Shown: positions 1 to 9,118, counted from the stretch's first letter. The stretch: DNA of 60,238 bases from Candidatus Neoruminococcus faecicola (GCA_904398325.1 CAJFPC010000058.1:1-60238), one strand, 5' to 3'. The notes: generated from the letters alone by a model not told the origin. Translations and numbers: made by a program.

Positions 1-89
1 AGCGTCTCCAGGGCGGACTGATGCTGCCCCGCCAGCTGCCGGAGCCGTCCGGCTGCCCCGGCCCGGCCGAAGTGGGTTTTCTGCTGCAT
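1..89 (-). CDS. N-terminus of an unidentified protein, clipped by the window edge
   Basis: An ATG on the minus strand (complement of 87-89) follows a strong GGAAAGGAGG ribosome binding site (complement of 95-105). The frame stays open to base 1, giving 29 residues that begin MQQKTHFGRAGAAGRL and are rich in Arg, Gln and Ala. No signal peptide or domain can be recognised in so short a piece. The gene diverges from gltX. The start is supported by the ribosome binding site; the function is unknown. Confidence 0.5.
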   Translation of the reverse strand, partial: MQQKTHFGRAGAAGRLRQLAGQHQSALET

Positions 90-444
90 GGCGCGCCTCC
101 TTTCCCCTGTTCCGGGCAGATGGTTCTAAACCGCCCGAAAATGGAATAAACTGTAAGTTCTAAGCTTTGTCCCCATTGTAAGCCCCCGCGGGCGAAAAGC
201 CTGTCGAAGCCGGTCAGGGGAAAAATTTTTTCTGCCGCTGCCTTTTCCCCTCCCGCCCTTGACAAACCCGGCGGCAAAAGGCTACTATAGATAAGATAGG
301 AGCATCCCGCCCAAACCGGCGCTTCTCTTAAAATGAAGCGGGCAGGGCTTTTGCCCGCCGCCTGACTGCACCGTGATCTTAAAAAGAAAGAATCGATTCT
401 GCCGGCTTTTCCCGCCCGGCGGGAACCGAAAAGGAGTTTTCAAG
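90..444. promoter_or_regulatory. Divergent intergenic region with the gltX promoter and leader
   Basis: This 355-base gap separates the clipped minus-strand gene from gltX. It holds a sigma-A promoter TTGACA (259-264), an 18-base spacer and TACTAT (283-288), so the gltX mRNA has a leader of about 150 bases. The leader has a GC hairpin at about 338-359 (GCGGGCA/TGCCCGC) and a second one at 409-425 (TTCCCGC-ccg-GCGGGAA) just before the ribosome binding site AAAAGGAG (429-436). I see no T-box signature (no GGGTGGNACC-like element). No clear promoter was found for the minus-strand gene. Confidence 0.6.
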
Positions 445-1899
445 ATGAAGTTTGACTGTGTACGCACCCGTTTTGCCCCCAGCCCCACCGGTTATATGCA
501 TGTGGGCAACCTGAGGACTGCGCTGTACGCCTACCTGCTGGCCAAAAACAAGGGCGGCAAGTTCATCCTGCGCATTGAAGATACCGACCAGGAACGGTAT
601 GTGGAAGGCGCGGTGGACGTGATCTATCAGACCCTGCGCGAGACCGGCCTGATCTGGGATGAAGGCCCCGACATCGGCGGCCCGGTCGGCCCTTATATCC
701 AGAGCGAGCGCATGAGCATGTTCAAGGATTATGCCCTGCAGCTGGTGGAAAGCGGCCACGCCTACTACTGCTTCTGCGACAAGGAGCGCCTGGAAGAGGT
801 GCGCACCGTGCAGAAGGCTTCCGGCATGGTGCCCCGCTACGACGGCCACTGCCGCAGCCTGACCAAGGAGGAGGTGGCGGAAAAGCTGGCCGCCGGCATC
901 CCCTACGTCATCCGCCAGAAAATGCCGCAGGAGGGCACCACCACCTTCCACGACGAGGTGTTCGGCGACATCACGGTGGAAAACAGCTCCCTGGACGATC
1001 AGATTCTGATCAAGGCGGACGGCATGCCCACCTATAATTTCGCCAATGTGGTGGATGACCACCTGATGGGCATCACCCATGTGATCCGCGGCAACGAGTA
1101 CCTTTCCTCCACGCCGAAGTACAACCTGCTCTACGAGGCCTTCGGCTGGGAGATCCCGGTGTATATCCACTGCTCCCCGGTGATGAAAAACCAGACGGAA
1201 AAGCTCTCCAAGCGCAACGGCGACGCCTCTTATCAGGATCTGGTGGCCAAGGGCTATCTGACCGAGGCCGTCGTCAACTACATCGCCTTGTTGGGCTGGA
1301 GCCCCAAGGGCGAGCAGGAGATCTTCACCCTGGAGGAGCTGGTCAGGGAGTTCGATGTCTCGGGCATCAGCAAATCCCCCGCCATCTTCGACGTGCAGAA
1401 GCTGCGCTACATCAACGGCGAATACCTGCGCCGCATGACCCCCGAGCAGTTCCACCAGACAGCCATGCCCTGGGTGCGCCGCGCTGTCCAGCGGGAGGAT
1501 ATCGACACCCAGACCCTCACCAACCTGCTGCAGGCCCGCTGCGAGGTGCTGGAGGACATCCCCGAGCAGGTGGATTTCATCGACCGCCTGCCGGATTATG
1601 ACACCGCGCTGTTTGTCAGCAAAAAGATGAAGACCAATGAGGAAACCTCCCTCGCGGCGCTCAAGGCCGCCCTGCCGCGGCTGGAAGCGCTGGAGGATTT
1701 CTCGCAGGAGAAAATCCACGAGGCCATGTTCACCCTCATCGGCGAGCTGGGCGTCAAAAACGGCTGGCTGCTCTGGCCGCTGCGGGTAGCGGTCAGCGGC
1801 AAGCAGTTCACCCCCGGCGGCGGCATCGAGCTGGCCGCCATCCTGGGCAAGGAGGAAACCCTCGCCCGGGTGCGCGCCGCCATCGAAAAACTCAGTTGA
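445..1899 (+). CDS. gltX: Glutamyl-tRNA synthetase
   Basis: Charges tRNA(Glu), and in many Firmicutes also tRNA(Gln), with glutamate. The 484-residue length fits class I bacterial GltX. The HIGH-type motif is [13 protein letters not shown] (residues 10-22) and the KMSKS-type loop is KLSKR (253-257). Cys109, Cys111 and Cys136 could form the zinc-binding insert seen in some GltX proteins. An upstream in-frame ATG at 373 would add 24 residues, but the ATG at 445 has the AAAAGGAG site seven to nine bases before it and matches the family start. It is a single-gene unit with its own promoter and terminator. No amidotransferase genes are visible here, so a nondiscriminating role cannot be tested. 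Confidence 0.95.
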   Translation: MKFDCVRTRFAPSPTGYMHVGNLRTALYAYLLAKNKGGKFILRIEDTDQERYVEGAVDVIYQTLRETGLIWDEGPDIGGPVGPYIQSERMSMFKDYALQLVESGHAYYCFCDKERLEEVRTVQKASGMVPRYDGHCRSLTKEEVAEKLAAGIPYVIRQKMPQEGTTTFHDEVFGDITVENSSLDDQILIKADGMPTYNFANVVDDHLMGITHVIRGNEYLSSTPKYNLLYEAFGWEIPVYIHCSPVMKNQTEKLSKRNGDASYQDLVAKGYLTEAVVNYIALLGWSPKGEQEIFTLEELVREFDVSGISKSPAIFDVQKLRYINGEYLRRMTPEQFHQTAMPWVRRAVQREDIDTQTLTNLLQARCEVLEDIPEQVDFIDRLPDYDTALFVSKKMKTNEETSLAALKAALPRLEALEDFSQEKIHEAMFTLIGELGVKNGWLLWPLRVAVSGKQFTPGGGIELAAILGKEETLARVRAAIEKLS

Positions 1900-1907
1900 T
1901 CCCAAAA

Positions 1908-1939
1908 GGCGGGGAGGCTGCGGCTTCCCCGCCCTTTTT
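1908..1939 (+). terminator. Intrinsic terminator of gltX
   Basis: The stem GGCGGGGAGG / CTTCCCCGCC is followed by C and five T residues, nine bases after the gltX stop. Confidence 0.85.
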
Positions 1940-2255
1940 GCGGCCGAAATGCCGCAGAAAGCCCGTCTTTTCCGCCCCGGCACTGCAGGCTGTGCTGCCC
2001 GGATAAAGGGCAGCTTTTCAAACAGCATTTTACTTTTTTCACCGGCCGGCAAAAAAATTTGCCGTCAAATGCACAACCGGCCTGGCTGCGGGAGAAAAGA
2101 AGCGTGCCCGGCGCCTTTTGTGACGGGCAGGAAAACATGTACGGCGGTTTTCGGCAAATGTTTCATTTATCAAAATGTAATTTTATATAATTGTGACAAA
2201 CTTCGCAGGAAAGGGGCATCCCCCCAAGAAAAGGATAGAATTCGCCCTGCGGATT
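1940..2255. other. Intergenic region upstream of ppdK
   Basis: No convincing gene lies here. A second hairpin, GCTGCCC (1994-2000) with GGGCAGC (2008-2014) followed by TTTT, may back up the gltX terminator. The stretch around 2160-2210 is AT-rich and may act as promoter-upstream DNA for ppdK. Confidence 0.5.
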
Positions 2256-2278
2256 TGTTATAATATTGGTTGAACCAA
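2256..2278 (+). promoter_or_regulatory. ppdK promoter (extended -10) with overlapping palindromic operator
   Basis: TGTTATAAT (2256-2264) is a perfect TATAAT with an upstream TGn extension; the -35 (TAGAAT, 2236-2241) is poor. A perfect inverted repeat TTGGTT-G-AACCAA (2266-2278) lies directly downstream and covers the expected transcription start near 2271. It matches the TGGTNNNACCA form bound by FadR-subfamily GntR regulators and the TTGGTNNNACCAA core of the E. coli PdhR site. The bases are seen directly; the regulator is inferred. Confidence 0.65.
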
Positions 2279-2313
2279 AAACAAGACGTTTCATTTGACA
2301 GGAGGCAAACGAA

Positions 2314-4944
2314 ATGAGCAAAAAATACGTCTATCTGTTCTCGGAGGGCAACGGCTCCATGCGGGAGCTGCTGGGCGGCAAAGGCGCCAACCTGGCCGAA
2401 ATGACCAACCTTGGCATGCCGGTGCCCCAGGGCTTCACCATCACCACCGAGGCCTGCACCCGCTACCACGAGGACAACCGCACCATCGCCCCGGAGATCG
2501 AGGCCGAAATCTACGAGTACCTGGGCAAGATGGAGGAAATCTGCGGCAAAAAATTCGGCGACCCCGAAAACCCGCTGCTGGTTTCGGTGCGTTCCGGCGC
2601 CCGCGCTTCCATGCCCGGCATGATGGATACCATCCTCAACCTGGGCCTCAACGACACGGTGGCCGAGGGCCTGGCCAAGCTGACCCAGAACGAGCGCTTC
2701 GCTTATGACTCCTACCGCCGTTTTATCCAGATGTTCAGCGACGTGGTCATGGAGCTTTCCAAAAAGGACTTTGAGGGCATCATCGACGAGATGAAGGCCA
2801 AAAAGGGCGTCAAGCTGGATACCGAGCTGGATGCCGCCGACATGAAGGAACTGGTCCGCCTGTTCAAAGCCTATTATAAATCCAAGAAGGGCGCCGACTT
2901 CCCCACCGACCCCAAAATCCAGCTGCTGGAAGCCGTCAAGGCCGTTTTCCGCTCTTGGGAAAACCCCCGCGCCATCGTCTACCGCCGCATGAACGACATC
3001 CCCTCCAGCTGGGGCACCGCCGTCAACGTGCAGTCCATGGTCTACGGCAACATGGGCAATGATTCCGGCACCGGCGTGGCCTTCACCCGCAACCCCGCCA
3101 CCGGCGAGAAGAAGCTCTACGGCGAGTTCCTCATGAACGCCCAGGGCGAGGACGTGGTGGCCGGCATCCGCACCCCGCAGACCATCGACCAGCTGCATGA
3201 GGTCATGCCGGAGGTTTATGACCAGTTTGCCAAGATCGCCCACACCCTGGAGGACCACTACCGCGACATGCAGGATATGGAGTTCACCATCGAGAAGGGC
3301 AAGCTCTACATGCTGCAGACCAGAAACGGCAAGCGCACCGCCGCCGCCGCTTTGAAGATCGCGGTGGACCTGGTGGCCGAGGGCATGCTCACCAAGCGGG
3401 AAGCCATCCTGAAAGTGGAGCCCAAGCAGCTGGACAGCCTGCTGCATCCCCAGTTTGACGCGGCCGAGCTGAAAAAGGCCACCCCCATTGCCCACGGCCT
3501 GCCCGCTTCCCCGGGCGCTGCCTGCGGCAAGGTTTACTTCTCTGCGGAGGAAGCGGTGGAGCATGCCAAGACCGATAAGGTCGTGCTGGTGCGCCTGGAG
3601 ACCTCCCCGGAGGATATCGAAGGCATGTACGCCGCCCAGGGCGTGCTGACCGTGCGCGGCGGCATGACCTCCCACGCGGCGGTGGTTGCCCGCGGCATGG
3701 GCGCCTGCTGTGTGGCCGGCTGCGGCGACATCAACATGCATGAGGAAGAGAAATATTTCACCGTCGGCGACCTGCGCATCAACGAGGGCGATTATATCTC
3801 CATCGACGGCTCTACCGGCGCGGTCTATGCCGGCGCCATCCCCACGGTGGATGCTTCCATCACCGGCGATTTTGAGACCTTTATGGAGTGGGCCGACGAG
3901 CTGCGCACCCTGAAGGTCCGCACCAACGCCGACACCCCTGCCGACGCCGCCCACGCCTACAGCTTTGGCGCCCAGGGTATCGGCCTGACCCGTACCGAGC
4001 ATATGTTCTTCAATGCGGACCGCATCCCCGCCATGCGGGAGATGATCGTCTCCAGCACGGTGGAACAGCGCAAGGCCGCCCTGGCCAAGCTGCTGCCCAT
4101 GCAGCGCGGCGACTTTGAAGGCATCTTCGAGGCCATGCAGGGCTGCCCGGTGACCATCCGCCTGCTGGATCCCCCGCTGCATGAGTTCCTGCCCACCGAT
4201 CCTGCGGATATCCAGGCGCTGGCCGACGATATGGGCATGACCTATGACGACCTGAAGGCCAAGATCGATTCCCTGCATGAATTCAACCCCATGCTGGGCC
4301 ACCGCGGCTGCCGTCTGGCCATCACCTATCCCGAGATCGCCGAGATGCAGACCCGCGCCATCATCGAGGCTGCCATCAACGTCAACAAGAAGTGCGGCTT
4401 CCATGTGGTGCCCGAGATCATGGTTCCCCTGGTGGGCCATGTCAACGAGCTGAAATATGTCAAGAACATCATCACCACCACGGCCGACGCCATCATCAAG
4501 GAAGCCGGCGTGGAGCTGAAATACCTGGTCGGCACCATGATCGAGGTGCCGAGAGCGGCCGTCACCGCCGATGAGATCGCCACCGAGGCGGAGTTCTTCT
4601 CCTTCGGCACCAACGACCTGACCCAGATGGGCTTCGGCTTCAGCCGCGACGACGCCGGCAAGTTCCTGGGCGAATATTACGACAAGAAGATCTTCGAGTC
4701 CGATCCCTTCGCCAAGCTGGATCAGGACGGCATCGGCAAGCTGGTCAAGATGGCCTGCGAGCTGGGCCGCAAGACCCGTCCAGATATCCACCTGGGCATC
4801 TGCGGCGAGCACGGCGGCGACCCCAGCACGGTGGAGTTCTGCCACAACATCGGCCTGGATTATGTCTCCTGCTCCCCCTTCCGCGTGCCTATCGCGCGGC
4901 TGGCTGCGGCGCAGGCCGAGGTCAAAAATCCCCGCAACAAGTAA
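2314..4944 (+). CDS. ppdK: Pyruvate, phosphate dikinase
   Basis: Interconverts pyruvate, ATP and phosphate with PEP, AMP and pyrophosphate. In anaerobic clostridia it links PEP and pyruvate. The 876 residues match the usual length (about 875). The N-terminal ATP-grasp half begins with GGKGANLAEM. The swivelling phosphohistidine domain carries GGMTSHAAVVARG with catalytic His454. The C-terminal PEP/pyruvate barrel has FSFGTNDLTQMGFGFSRDD and the acid/base Cys830 in CGEHGGDP. AGGAGG at 2300-2305 fixes the start. It is monocistronic, with its own promoter and a strong terminator. The operator-like palindrome at its promoter suggests control by a pyruvate-type metabolite signal, which is inference. 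Confidence 0.97.
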   Translation: MSKKYVYLFSEGNGSMRELLGGKGANLAEMTNLGMPVPQGFTITTEACTRYHEDNRTIAPEIEAEIYEYLGKMEEICGKKFGDPENPLLVSVRSGARASMPGMMDTILNLGLNDTVAEGLAKLTQNERFAYDSYRRFIQMFSDVVMELSKKDFEGIIDEMKAKKGVKLDTELDAADMKELVRLFKAYYKSKKGADFPTDPKIQLLEAVKAVFRSWENPRAIVYRRMNDIPSSWGTAVNVQSMVYGNMGNDSGTGVAFTRNPATGEKKLYGEFLMNAQGEDVVAGIRTPQTIDQLHEVMPEVYDQFAKIAHTLEDHYRDMQDMEFTIEKGKLYMLQTRNGKRTAAAALKIAVDLVAEGMLTKREAILKVEPKQLDSLLHPQFDAAELKKATPIAHGLPASPGAACGKVYFSAEEAVEHAKTDKVVLVRLETSPEDIEGMYAAQGVLTVRGGMTSHAAVVARGMGACCVAGCGDINMHEEEKYFTVGDLRINEGDYISIDGSTGAVYAGAIPTVDASITGDFETFMEWADELRTLKVRTNADTPADAAHAYSFGAQGIGLTRTEHMFFNADRIPAMREMIVSSTVEQRKAALAKLLPMQRGDFEGIFEAMQGCPVTIRLLDPPLHEFLPTDPADIQALADDMGMTYDDLKAKIDSLHEFNPMLGHRGCRLAITYPEIAEMQTRAIIEAAINVNKKCGFHVVPEIMVPLVGHVNELKYVKNIITTTADAIIKEAGVELKYLVGTMIEVPRAAVTADEIATEAEFFSFGTNDLTQMGFGFSRDDAGKFLGEYYDKKIFESDPFAKLDQDGIGKLVKMACELGRKTRPDIHLGICGEHGGDPSTVEFCHNIGLDYVSCSPFRVPIARLAAAQAEVKNPRNK

Positions 4945-4955
4945 ATTGTTCTCAT

Positions 4956-4990
4956 AAAAAGAGGGCCGTTTGGCCCTCTTTTTTTGTTTT
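4956..4990 (+). terminator. ppdK terminator, bidirectional
   Basis: The core GAGGGCC-gttt-GGCCCTC is flanked by A5 upstream and T7 downstream. Its 18-base core is identical to that of the next hairpin at 5096-5128. Confidence 0.9.
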
Positions 4991-5095
4991 TCCGCGCGCC
5001 GGGCGGGCGGTGCGGGCAGAATACCAGCCTCGCCCCTTTCGTCTTTTCCAGCATCCCAGATGGCGCTGCAGAGAGAGGCTGAAAAGGGATATTGC

Positions 5096-5128
5096 AAAAA
5101 AAGAGAGGGCCGTTTGGCCCTCTCTTTT
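5096..5128 (-). terminator. Terminator of the MBOAT-DHHW-lipoprotein operon, bidirectional
   Basis: AAGAGAGGGCC-gttt-GGCCCTCTCTT has an A tract at 5096-5102 that reads as a U tract for the minus-strand operon ending at 5148. It repeats the GAGGGCCGTTTGGCCCTC core of the ppdK terminator. The roughly 105 bases between the two hairpins hold no gene that I can see. Confidence 0.85.
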
Positions 5129-5147
5129 CTATTCCTCAGCATCCTTG

Positions 5148-6143
5148 TTACTGCTGCAAATCCTGGATGGTGCGCATCAGCCCATTGCCGGAGGTGTACG
5201 GCGCGCCCTCCCGGTAGAAATAATACTGCAGCATGGCGCTCTGCATCTGGGTATAATCCAGATAGGAATTCTGCACCACGGCGGGGGTGAGCCCTTCCTC
5301 CACCGCGGCCAGTGCTTCGGCGGTGCGCTCCTTGACGTGGCCCAGCAGATAGGCCACCGACTCCCGCAGCAGGGATTGCTGGCCGCTTTCCAGGGCGTCA
5401 TAATACTCCCGGCGCACCAGCACCCACATGCTGTCCTGCCAGTGATCCGAGAAGGTCAGCGTCCCCTGGGTGGTATAATACTCCGGCACCTGCTCCAGCG
5501 TCAGTTCCAGGATGTCGATCTCATCCGCCAAAAAGGCCTCGCGCAGGTCTTCTTCCGGCTGGATCGACACCACGGCGCCCAGCGACTGGAAAAACTCCCC
5601 GCTGCGCTGCAGGGTGGTGCCCAGGGTGCGGCCCTCATAATCCTGCGGCTCCCGGGGGGTGCCCCGGCGGGAAAACAGATACCCGGTGGAGATCTGCTCG
5701 CTGGCCAGGGCCAGGGCGCCATCCTCCTCCAGCGCGCGGCTGACCAGCTTCAGCACAGACTGCGCGTTGAGGGTCAGGTCGGCCATCTGCCCGCTGTTAA
5801 AATAAAAAGGATACTGCAGCTGCTCCAATTCCCGGCAGGAGCGGGCCAGCTCCTGGGTGCTGACAAGCAGGATGTCGCAGCCGCCCTCCCGCAGCAGCTG
5901 CACCGGGCGGGCCGTGGTGAGATACTGCACCGCCGTGCCGTCTCCGCCCTCTTCAATCAGCTTGCTGCCCAACACAGACGCCGCCGCCGGGAAAATATCC
6001 CGTTCCCCCTGGGGCATGGCAATGGTGATGCGCCCCAGCTGCACCTTGGCCGGCTGGCTTGCCACAGTGGTATGGCTGTCCGCACAGGCAGTCAGCACCA
6101 TCACGCCGCAGAGCAGCAGCGCCGCCAATTTCCGCAATTTCAT
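5148..6143 (-). CDS. DctP-like solute-binding lipoprotein (orphan TRAP-type receptor)
   Basis: A 331-residue predicted lipoprotein with lipobox LTAC (Cys20). The body resembles TRAP-transporter DctP receptors: a YPFYFNSG segment, a GYLFSRRGTP segment, DYEGRTLGTTLQRSGEFFQSLGA, an acidic DEIDILELT segment, and a long C-terminal helix region. No DctQ or DctM membrane gene is next to it. Its ATG overlaps the stop of the upstream DHHW gene by four bases (ATGA), so the two are probably translationally coupled. This context suggests a role in cell-envelope polymer acylation rather than ordinary uptake. Family assignment rests on pattern recognition; the role is inference. Confidence 0.7.
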   Translation of the reverse strand: MKLRKLAALLLCGVMVLTACADSHTTVASQPAKVQLGRITIAMPQGERDIFPAAASVLGSKLIEEGGDGTAVQYLTTARPVQLLREGGCDILLVSTQELARSCRELEQLQYPFYFNSGQMADLTLNAQSVLKLVSRALEEDGALALASEQISTGYLFSRRGTPREPQDYEGRTLGTTLQRSGEFFQSLGAVVSIQPEEDLREAFLADEIDILELTLEQVPEYYTTQGTLTFSDHWQDSMWVLVRREYYDALESGQQSLLRESVAYLLGHVKERTAEALAAVEEGLTPAVVQNSYLDYTQMQSAMLQYYFYREGAPYTSGNGLMRTIQDLQQ

Positions 6144-7624
6144 GCGCTTTCCTCCTCTTCCGGGTCAGGCGGGGGTTCTAAGGCGTCCTCCCCTTCCTCG
6201 GGCTGGCTTTCCTCCTCGGCTGGCTGGTCACCGGCGGCGCTCATCCCGGCCGGCGTCTCTTCCCCGCTCTGGCCGGGAACAGGCTCCTCCTCTTCCGGCT
6301 CCTCGGCCGGCGGCACATAATGCTGGAACCTCAAATTGGCGATGCACTGCTGATGATAAGGGGTATTGGCTGCAAAGACATTGTTGAGGAACAGCACCTC
6401 ATGGATCTCGTGCTGGCGGATATAATCCACCAGATTAAGCTGGAAATACCGCTGATCCACAATATGCACCTCGTCATAATAGGTGGCAAGGAAGGGGGCA
6501 AAGGCATTGCCGTAGGATTCCTTCACCACCAGGATCTTGCGGCCGTGGTTCTGGTCTGTCTTCACCTGGATGAGGGGGAAATCCCCGTGCAGAAACACCG
6601 AATAGCTGTTGACCCCCTGGGCATATTCCCCGTGCAGTGTGGTGGCAAAGGGGGTGAAGGGCGCATCCGGCAGATAGCGCCAGGCCTCATACCGGTTGGG
6701 CAGCAGGTAGTATTCCACATAGTCCGGGTTTTCCGCCAGGGAGGAATCCTGGGTCTGGCTGTAAAGGGAGCCGAGGAAGTTTTCCAGCCGGCGGGCGGTG
6801 AAGGCTTCCAGCGGCTGCGGCTCAAAGCCTGCCGCCTCGGCAAACCGGGTGAAGGCATAATAGGCCGCAAGCCCCGTCCAGTGGTGGTCGGTGCGGAAGT
6901 AGAGGTACTCGTCGGTATGCTGCCGCAGCAGCGAGACGGCGTCCACCGTTTTGATGCGGGGATCCAGCGCCGCATAAATTTGCTGGATATTCTCGCTCTC
7001 CGACCGGGTCATGGAGCGGTATTTTTCCGGCAGGTAAAATTCCGTGCTGGTAGGCACCACCAGGTTGTAGATCTGCACCTCGTCGCCCAGCGCCTCCAGA
7101 TAGCCGTTGAGGATCTTGGCATACGCCTGGGCGGAAGCCTCGGTGCCGCCAAACACCTGCATGGCCCTGCCCTTATTGATGAGCAGGGCGTTGACGGTGT
7201 TGATGGCGCCGGGGTCCTCCGGCTGGCTGGAAGAGGCCGCCGCATCCTCCGGCAGGTCCTGCTCCGGCTGGGAGGAGGCCTGGGGCTGGCTCTGAGCGCC
7301 GCCCCCCTCCCCGCCGGTGGTCGGGGTGTGCAGGCGGGTGTCATCCTCCCCCCGCAGGCCCAGATGCTCCTTGAGGAAGCTGGCCAGGCTCACCAGCTTT
7401 TCCCGCCCGGGGAAGGTGTCGGAATAGTAAAGGTCCATCCCCTCCGTGTAGCTGCCGTCCAGCAGGGCCTCGGCGGTAAAATCCGGCTTTTCGGCCAGGC
7501 GGCGGCGCTCGATGACCGATTCGGTGGGCTTGGGCAGCACCAGGCTGCAGATGCCCATCAGCACCAGCACCAGCAATACCGCCCCAAAAGAAATGGCGTA
7601 TAAGATTTTGTGTTCCCGCTCCAT
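6140..7624 (-). CDS. DHHW-family membrane-anchored protein (AlgJ/AlgX-like partner of MBOAT)
   Basis: The 494-residue protein has one N-terminal membrane segment (about residues 9-30) and an extracellular SGNH-like domain. The signature RTDHHWTG is present (DHHW about 246-249). Such proteins work with MBOAT acyltransferases to O-acylate exported polysaccharides. A Ser/Gln/Glu-rich linker (about 95-140) follows the anchor, and a strongly acidic Pro/Glu tail of about 60 residues ends the protein, which is unusual. The start is placed at the second of two nearby ATGs (7624, not 7630), because AAGGAGG lies only one base before the first. It starts 12 bases after the MBOAT stop and overlaps the DctP-like gene. 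Confidence 0.8.
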   Translation of the reverse strand: MEREHKILYAISFGAVLLVLVLMGICSLVLPKPTESVIERRRLAEKPDFTAEALLDGSYTEGMDLYYSDTFPGREKLVSLASFLKEHLGLRGEDDTRLHTPTTGGEGGGAQSQPQASSQPEQDLPEDAAASSSQPEDPGAINTVNALLINKGRAMQVFGGTEASAQAYAKILNGYLEALGDEVQIYNLVVPTSTEFYLPEKYRSMTRSESENIQQIYAALDPRIKTVDAVSLLRQHTDEYLYFRTDHHWTGLAAYYAFTRFAEAAGFEPQPLEAFTARRLENFLGSLYSQTQDSSLAENPDYVEYYLLPNRYEAWRYLPDAPFTPFATTLHGEYAQGVNSYSVFLHGDFPLIQVKTDQNHGRKILVVKESYGNAFAPFLATYYDEVHIVDQRYFQLNLVDYIRQHEIHEVLFLNNVFAANTPYHQQCIANLRFQHYVPPAEEPEEEEPVPGQSGEETPAGMSAAGDQPAEEESQPEEGEDALEPPPDPEEEESA

Positions 7625-7636
7625 CGCCATCCCTCC

Positions 7637-9034
7637 TTAAAAACGGTAGTAGAGAAAGGGGTTGTACCCCTGGCCCGCCAGCAGCGCGGTGGAAAGGGCC
7701 AGGCACACCAGGCTGGCCGCTGTCTGCCAGACCAGGGCGCTGCCGGTGCCGAAACGGCCGTAATACCACCTCTTGAGGGCCGGCAGCAGCGGCATGCAGC
7801 AGGCCACCGCCGCCGCCAGCCAGAAAATATGGTTGAGCAGCACAAGCTCCAGCCCCACATCCCACAGCGGATGGCCGGCAAAGCCGAACAGAATGGAGCA
7901 GAACTCCCGCAGCTGGTCGAAATCGGTGAAATAAAACAGCACCCAGCCCACCACCACTGCAAGCAAAAGGTACAGGTGGGAAACCACCCGCGGCAGCCGC
8001 TCCAGCAGGCGGCCCAAAAAGAGCCGCTCCAGCGCGATCAGGGCCCCGTAATACAGCCCCCAGAGGACGAAATTCCAGCTGGCGCCGTGCCAGAAGCCGG
8101 TGGCAAACCATACGAGAAACAGGTTGCGCCACGGGTGGCGGCGCCTGCCGCCCAGGGGGATATAAAGATAATCCCGGAAAAAGCTGCCCAGCGTCATATG
8201 CCAGCGGCGCCAGAATTCCGTGGCGGTGCGGGAAATGTAGGGGTAGTTGAAATTTTCGGGATAGTGGAAGCCGAACAGCCTCCCCAAACCGATGGCCATA
8301 TCCGAGTAGCCGGAAAAATCATAATAAATCTGCAGCGTATACAACACCGCCCCAAACCACGCTCCCGCCACCGACAGCTGATCAAAGCCGGAAAGGAACG
8401 GCCCGGAAAGCTCCCCCGCAATGTTGGCCACAAACACCTTTTTAAACAGGCCCACGCAGAAGCGGCCCATGCCCTCGCTGAGATCCCGGGCGCTGACGGT
8501 GCGGCTATCGATTTCCGCCGCCACATCCTGATAGCGTACAATGGGCCCCGCCACCAGCTGGGGATAAAGGGAAACGAACATCAGGAACCGCAGGAAGGAA
8601 TGCTGCACCTTCACCTGGTCCCGGTAGACATCCACCGTATAGGAGATGGTCTGGAAGGTGTAAAAGGAAATGCCGATGGGCAGCGCAAAGGTGGGCACCG
8701 TCAGCGACAGGCCGAAGAGGGCATTGAGATTTTCGTAGAGAAAGGCGCTGTATTTAAACAGCCCCAGCAGCCCCAGATTGACCGCCAGCGACAAAATCAG
8801 CGCAAACTTCGCCTGCCAGCGGCCCCGGTGGCGTTCGATAATCAGTCCGTTGAGATAATCCAGCGCGGAGGAAAAGATCAGAAGCGTCACCCACACCGGC
8901 TCGCCCCAGGCGTAAAAAAACAGCGAAAAGCCCGTCAGCAGCACGTTGCGGTACAGCTGCCTGCGGGAAAGGAAGTAAAAGAGCAGGTTGGCTGGCAAAA
9001 ACAGGTATAAAAATGTCAAACTGGCAAAAATCAC
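7637..9034 (-). CDS. MBOAT family O-acyltransferase (AlgI-like)
   Basis: A polytopic membrane protein of 465 residues. It should pass acyl groups across the membrane for O-acylation of a surface polymer. Family marks include WRRWHMTLGSFFRDYLYIPLGG (His279) and GFWHGASWNFVLWGLYYG with the expected catalytic His316. The N-terminus (FLYLFLPANLLFYF) is typical of AlgI/PatA-type MBOATs. It is the first gene of a three-gene operon with the DHHW protein and the DctP-like lipoprotein. The acceptor polymer is not identifiable from this window; no alginate or dlt genes are present. Confidence 0.9.
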   Translation of the reverse strand: MIFASLTFLYLFLPANLLFYFLSRRQLYRNVLLTGFSLFFYAWGEPVWVTLLIFSSALDYLNGLIIERHRGRWQAKFALILSLAVNLGLLGLFKYSAFLYENLNALFGLSLTVPTFALPIGISFYTFQTISYTVDVYRDQVKVQHSFLRFLMFVSLYPQLVAGPIVRYQDVAAEIDSRTVSARDLSEGMGRFCVGLFKKVFVANIAGELSGPFLSGFDQLSVAGAWFGAVLYTLQIYYDFSGYSDMAIGLGRLFGFHYPENFNYPYISRTATEFWRRWHMTLGSFFRDYLYIPLGGRRRHPWRNLFLVWFATGFWHGASWNFVLWGLYYGALIALERLFLGRLLERLPRVVSHLYLLLAVVVGWVLFYFTDFDQLREFCSILFGFAGHPLWDVGLELVLLNHIFWLAAAVACCMPLLPALKRWYYGRFGTGSALVWQTAASLVCLALSTALLAGQGYNPFLYYRF

Positions 9035-9107
9035 GTTGGTTCCCCTTGCTTTTTAAAACCGGGAGCTGCCGGCTGTTATTCTGCCGCGGCGGGCGCGGGA
9101 CTTTTTT

Positions 9108-9118
9108 ATTATACCACA
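9108..9118 (-). promoter_or_regulatory. Extended -10 promoter of the MBOAT operon
   Basis: On the minus strand the element reads TGTGGTATAAT, a perfect TATAAT with TGn extension, about 75 bases before the MBOAT start. The -35 region is poor. Near-identical elements precede the DegT-type aminotransferase (19368-19378) and the lipoprotein at 57216-58463 (58488-58498). Confidence 0.65.

Noticed and set aside
289-444. Possible T-box riboswitch before gltX
   Set aside because: The leader has two hairpins but no T-box sequence and no terminator/antiterminator pair.
2170-5142. A 990-codon open frame on the minus strand opposite ppdK, and similar long antisense frames opposite metK, pnp and infB
   Set aside because: They are low-complexity (His, Gly, Leu, Ala-rich) mirrors of well-recognised genes, caused by high GC at third positions. 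They lack ribosome binding sites and domains.
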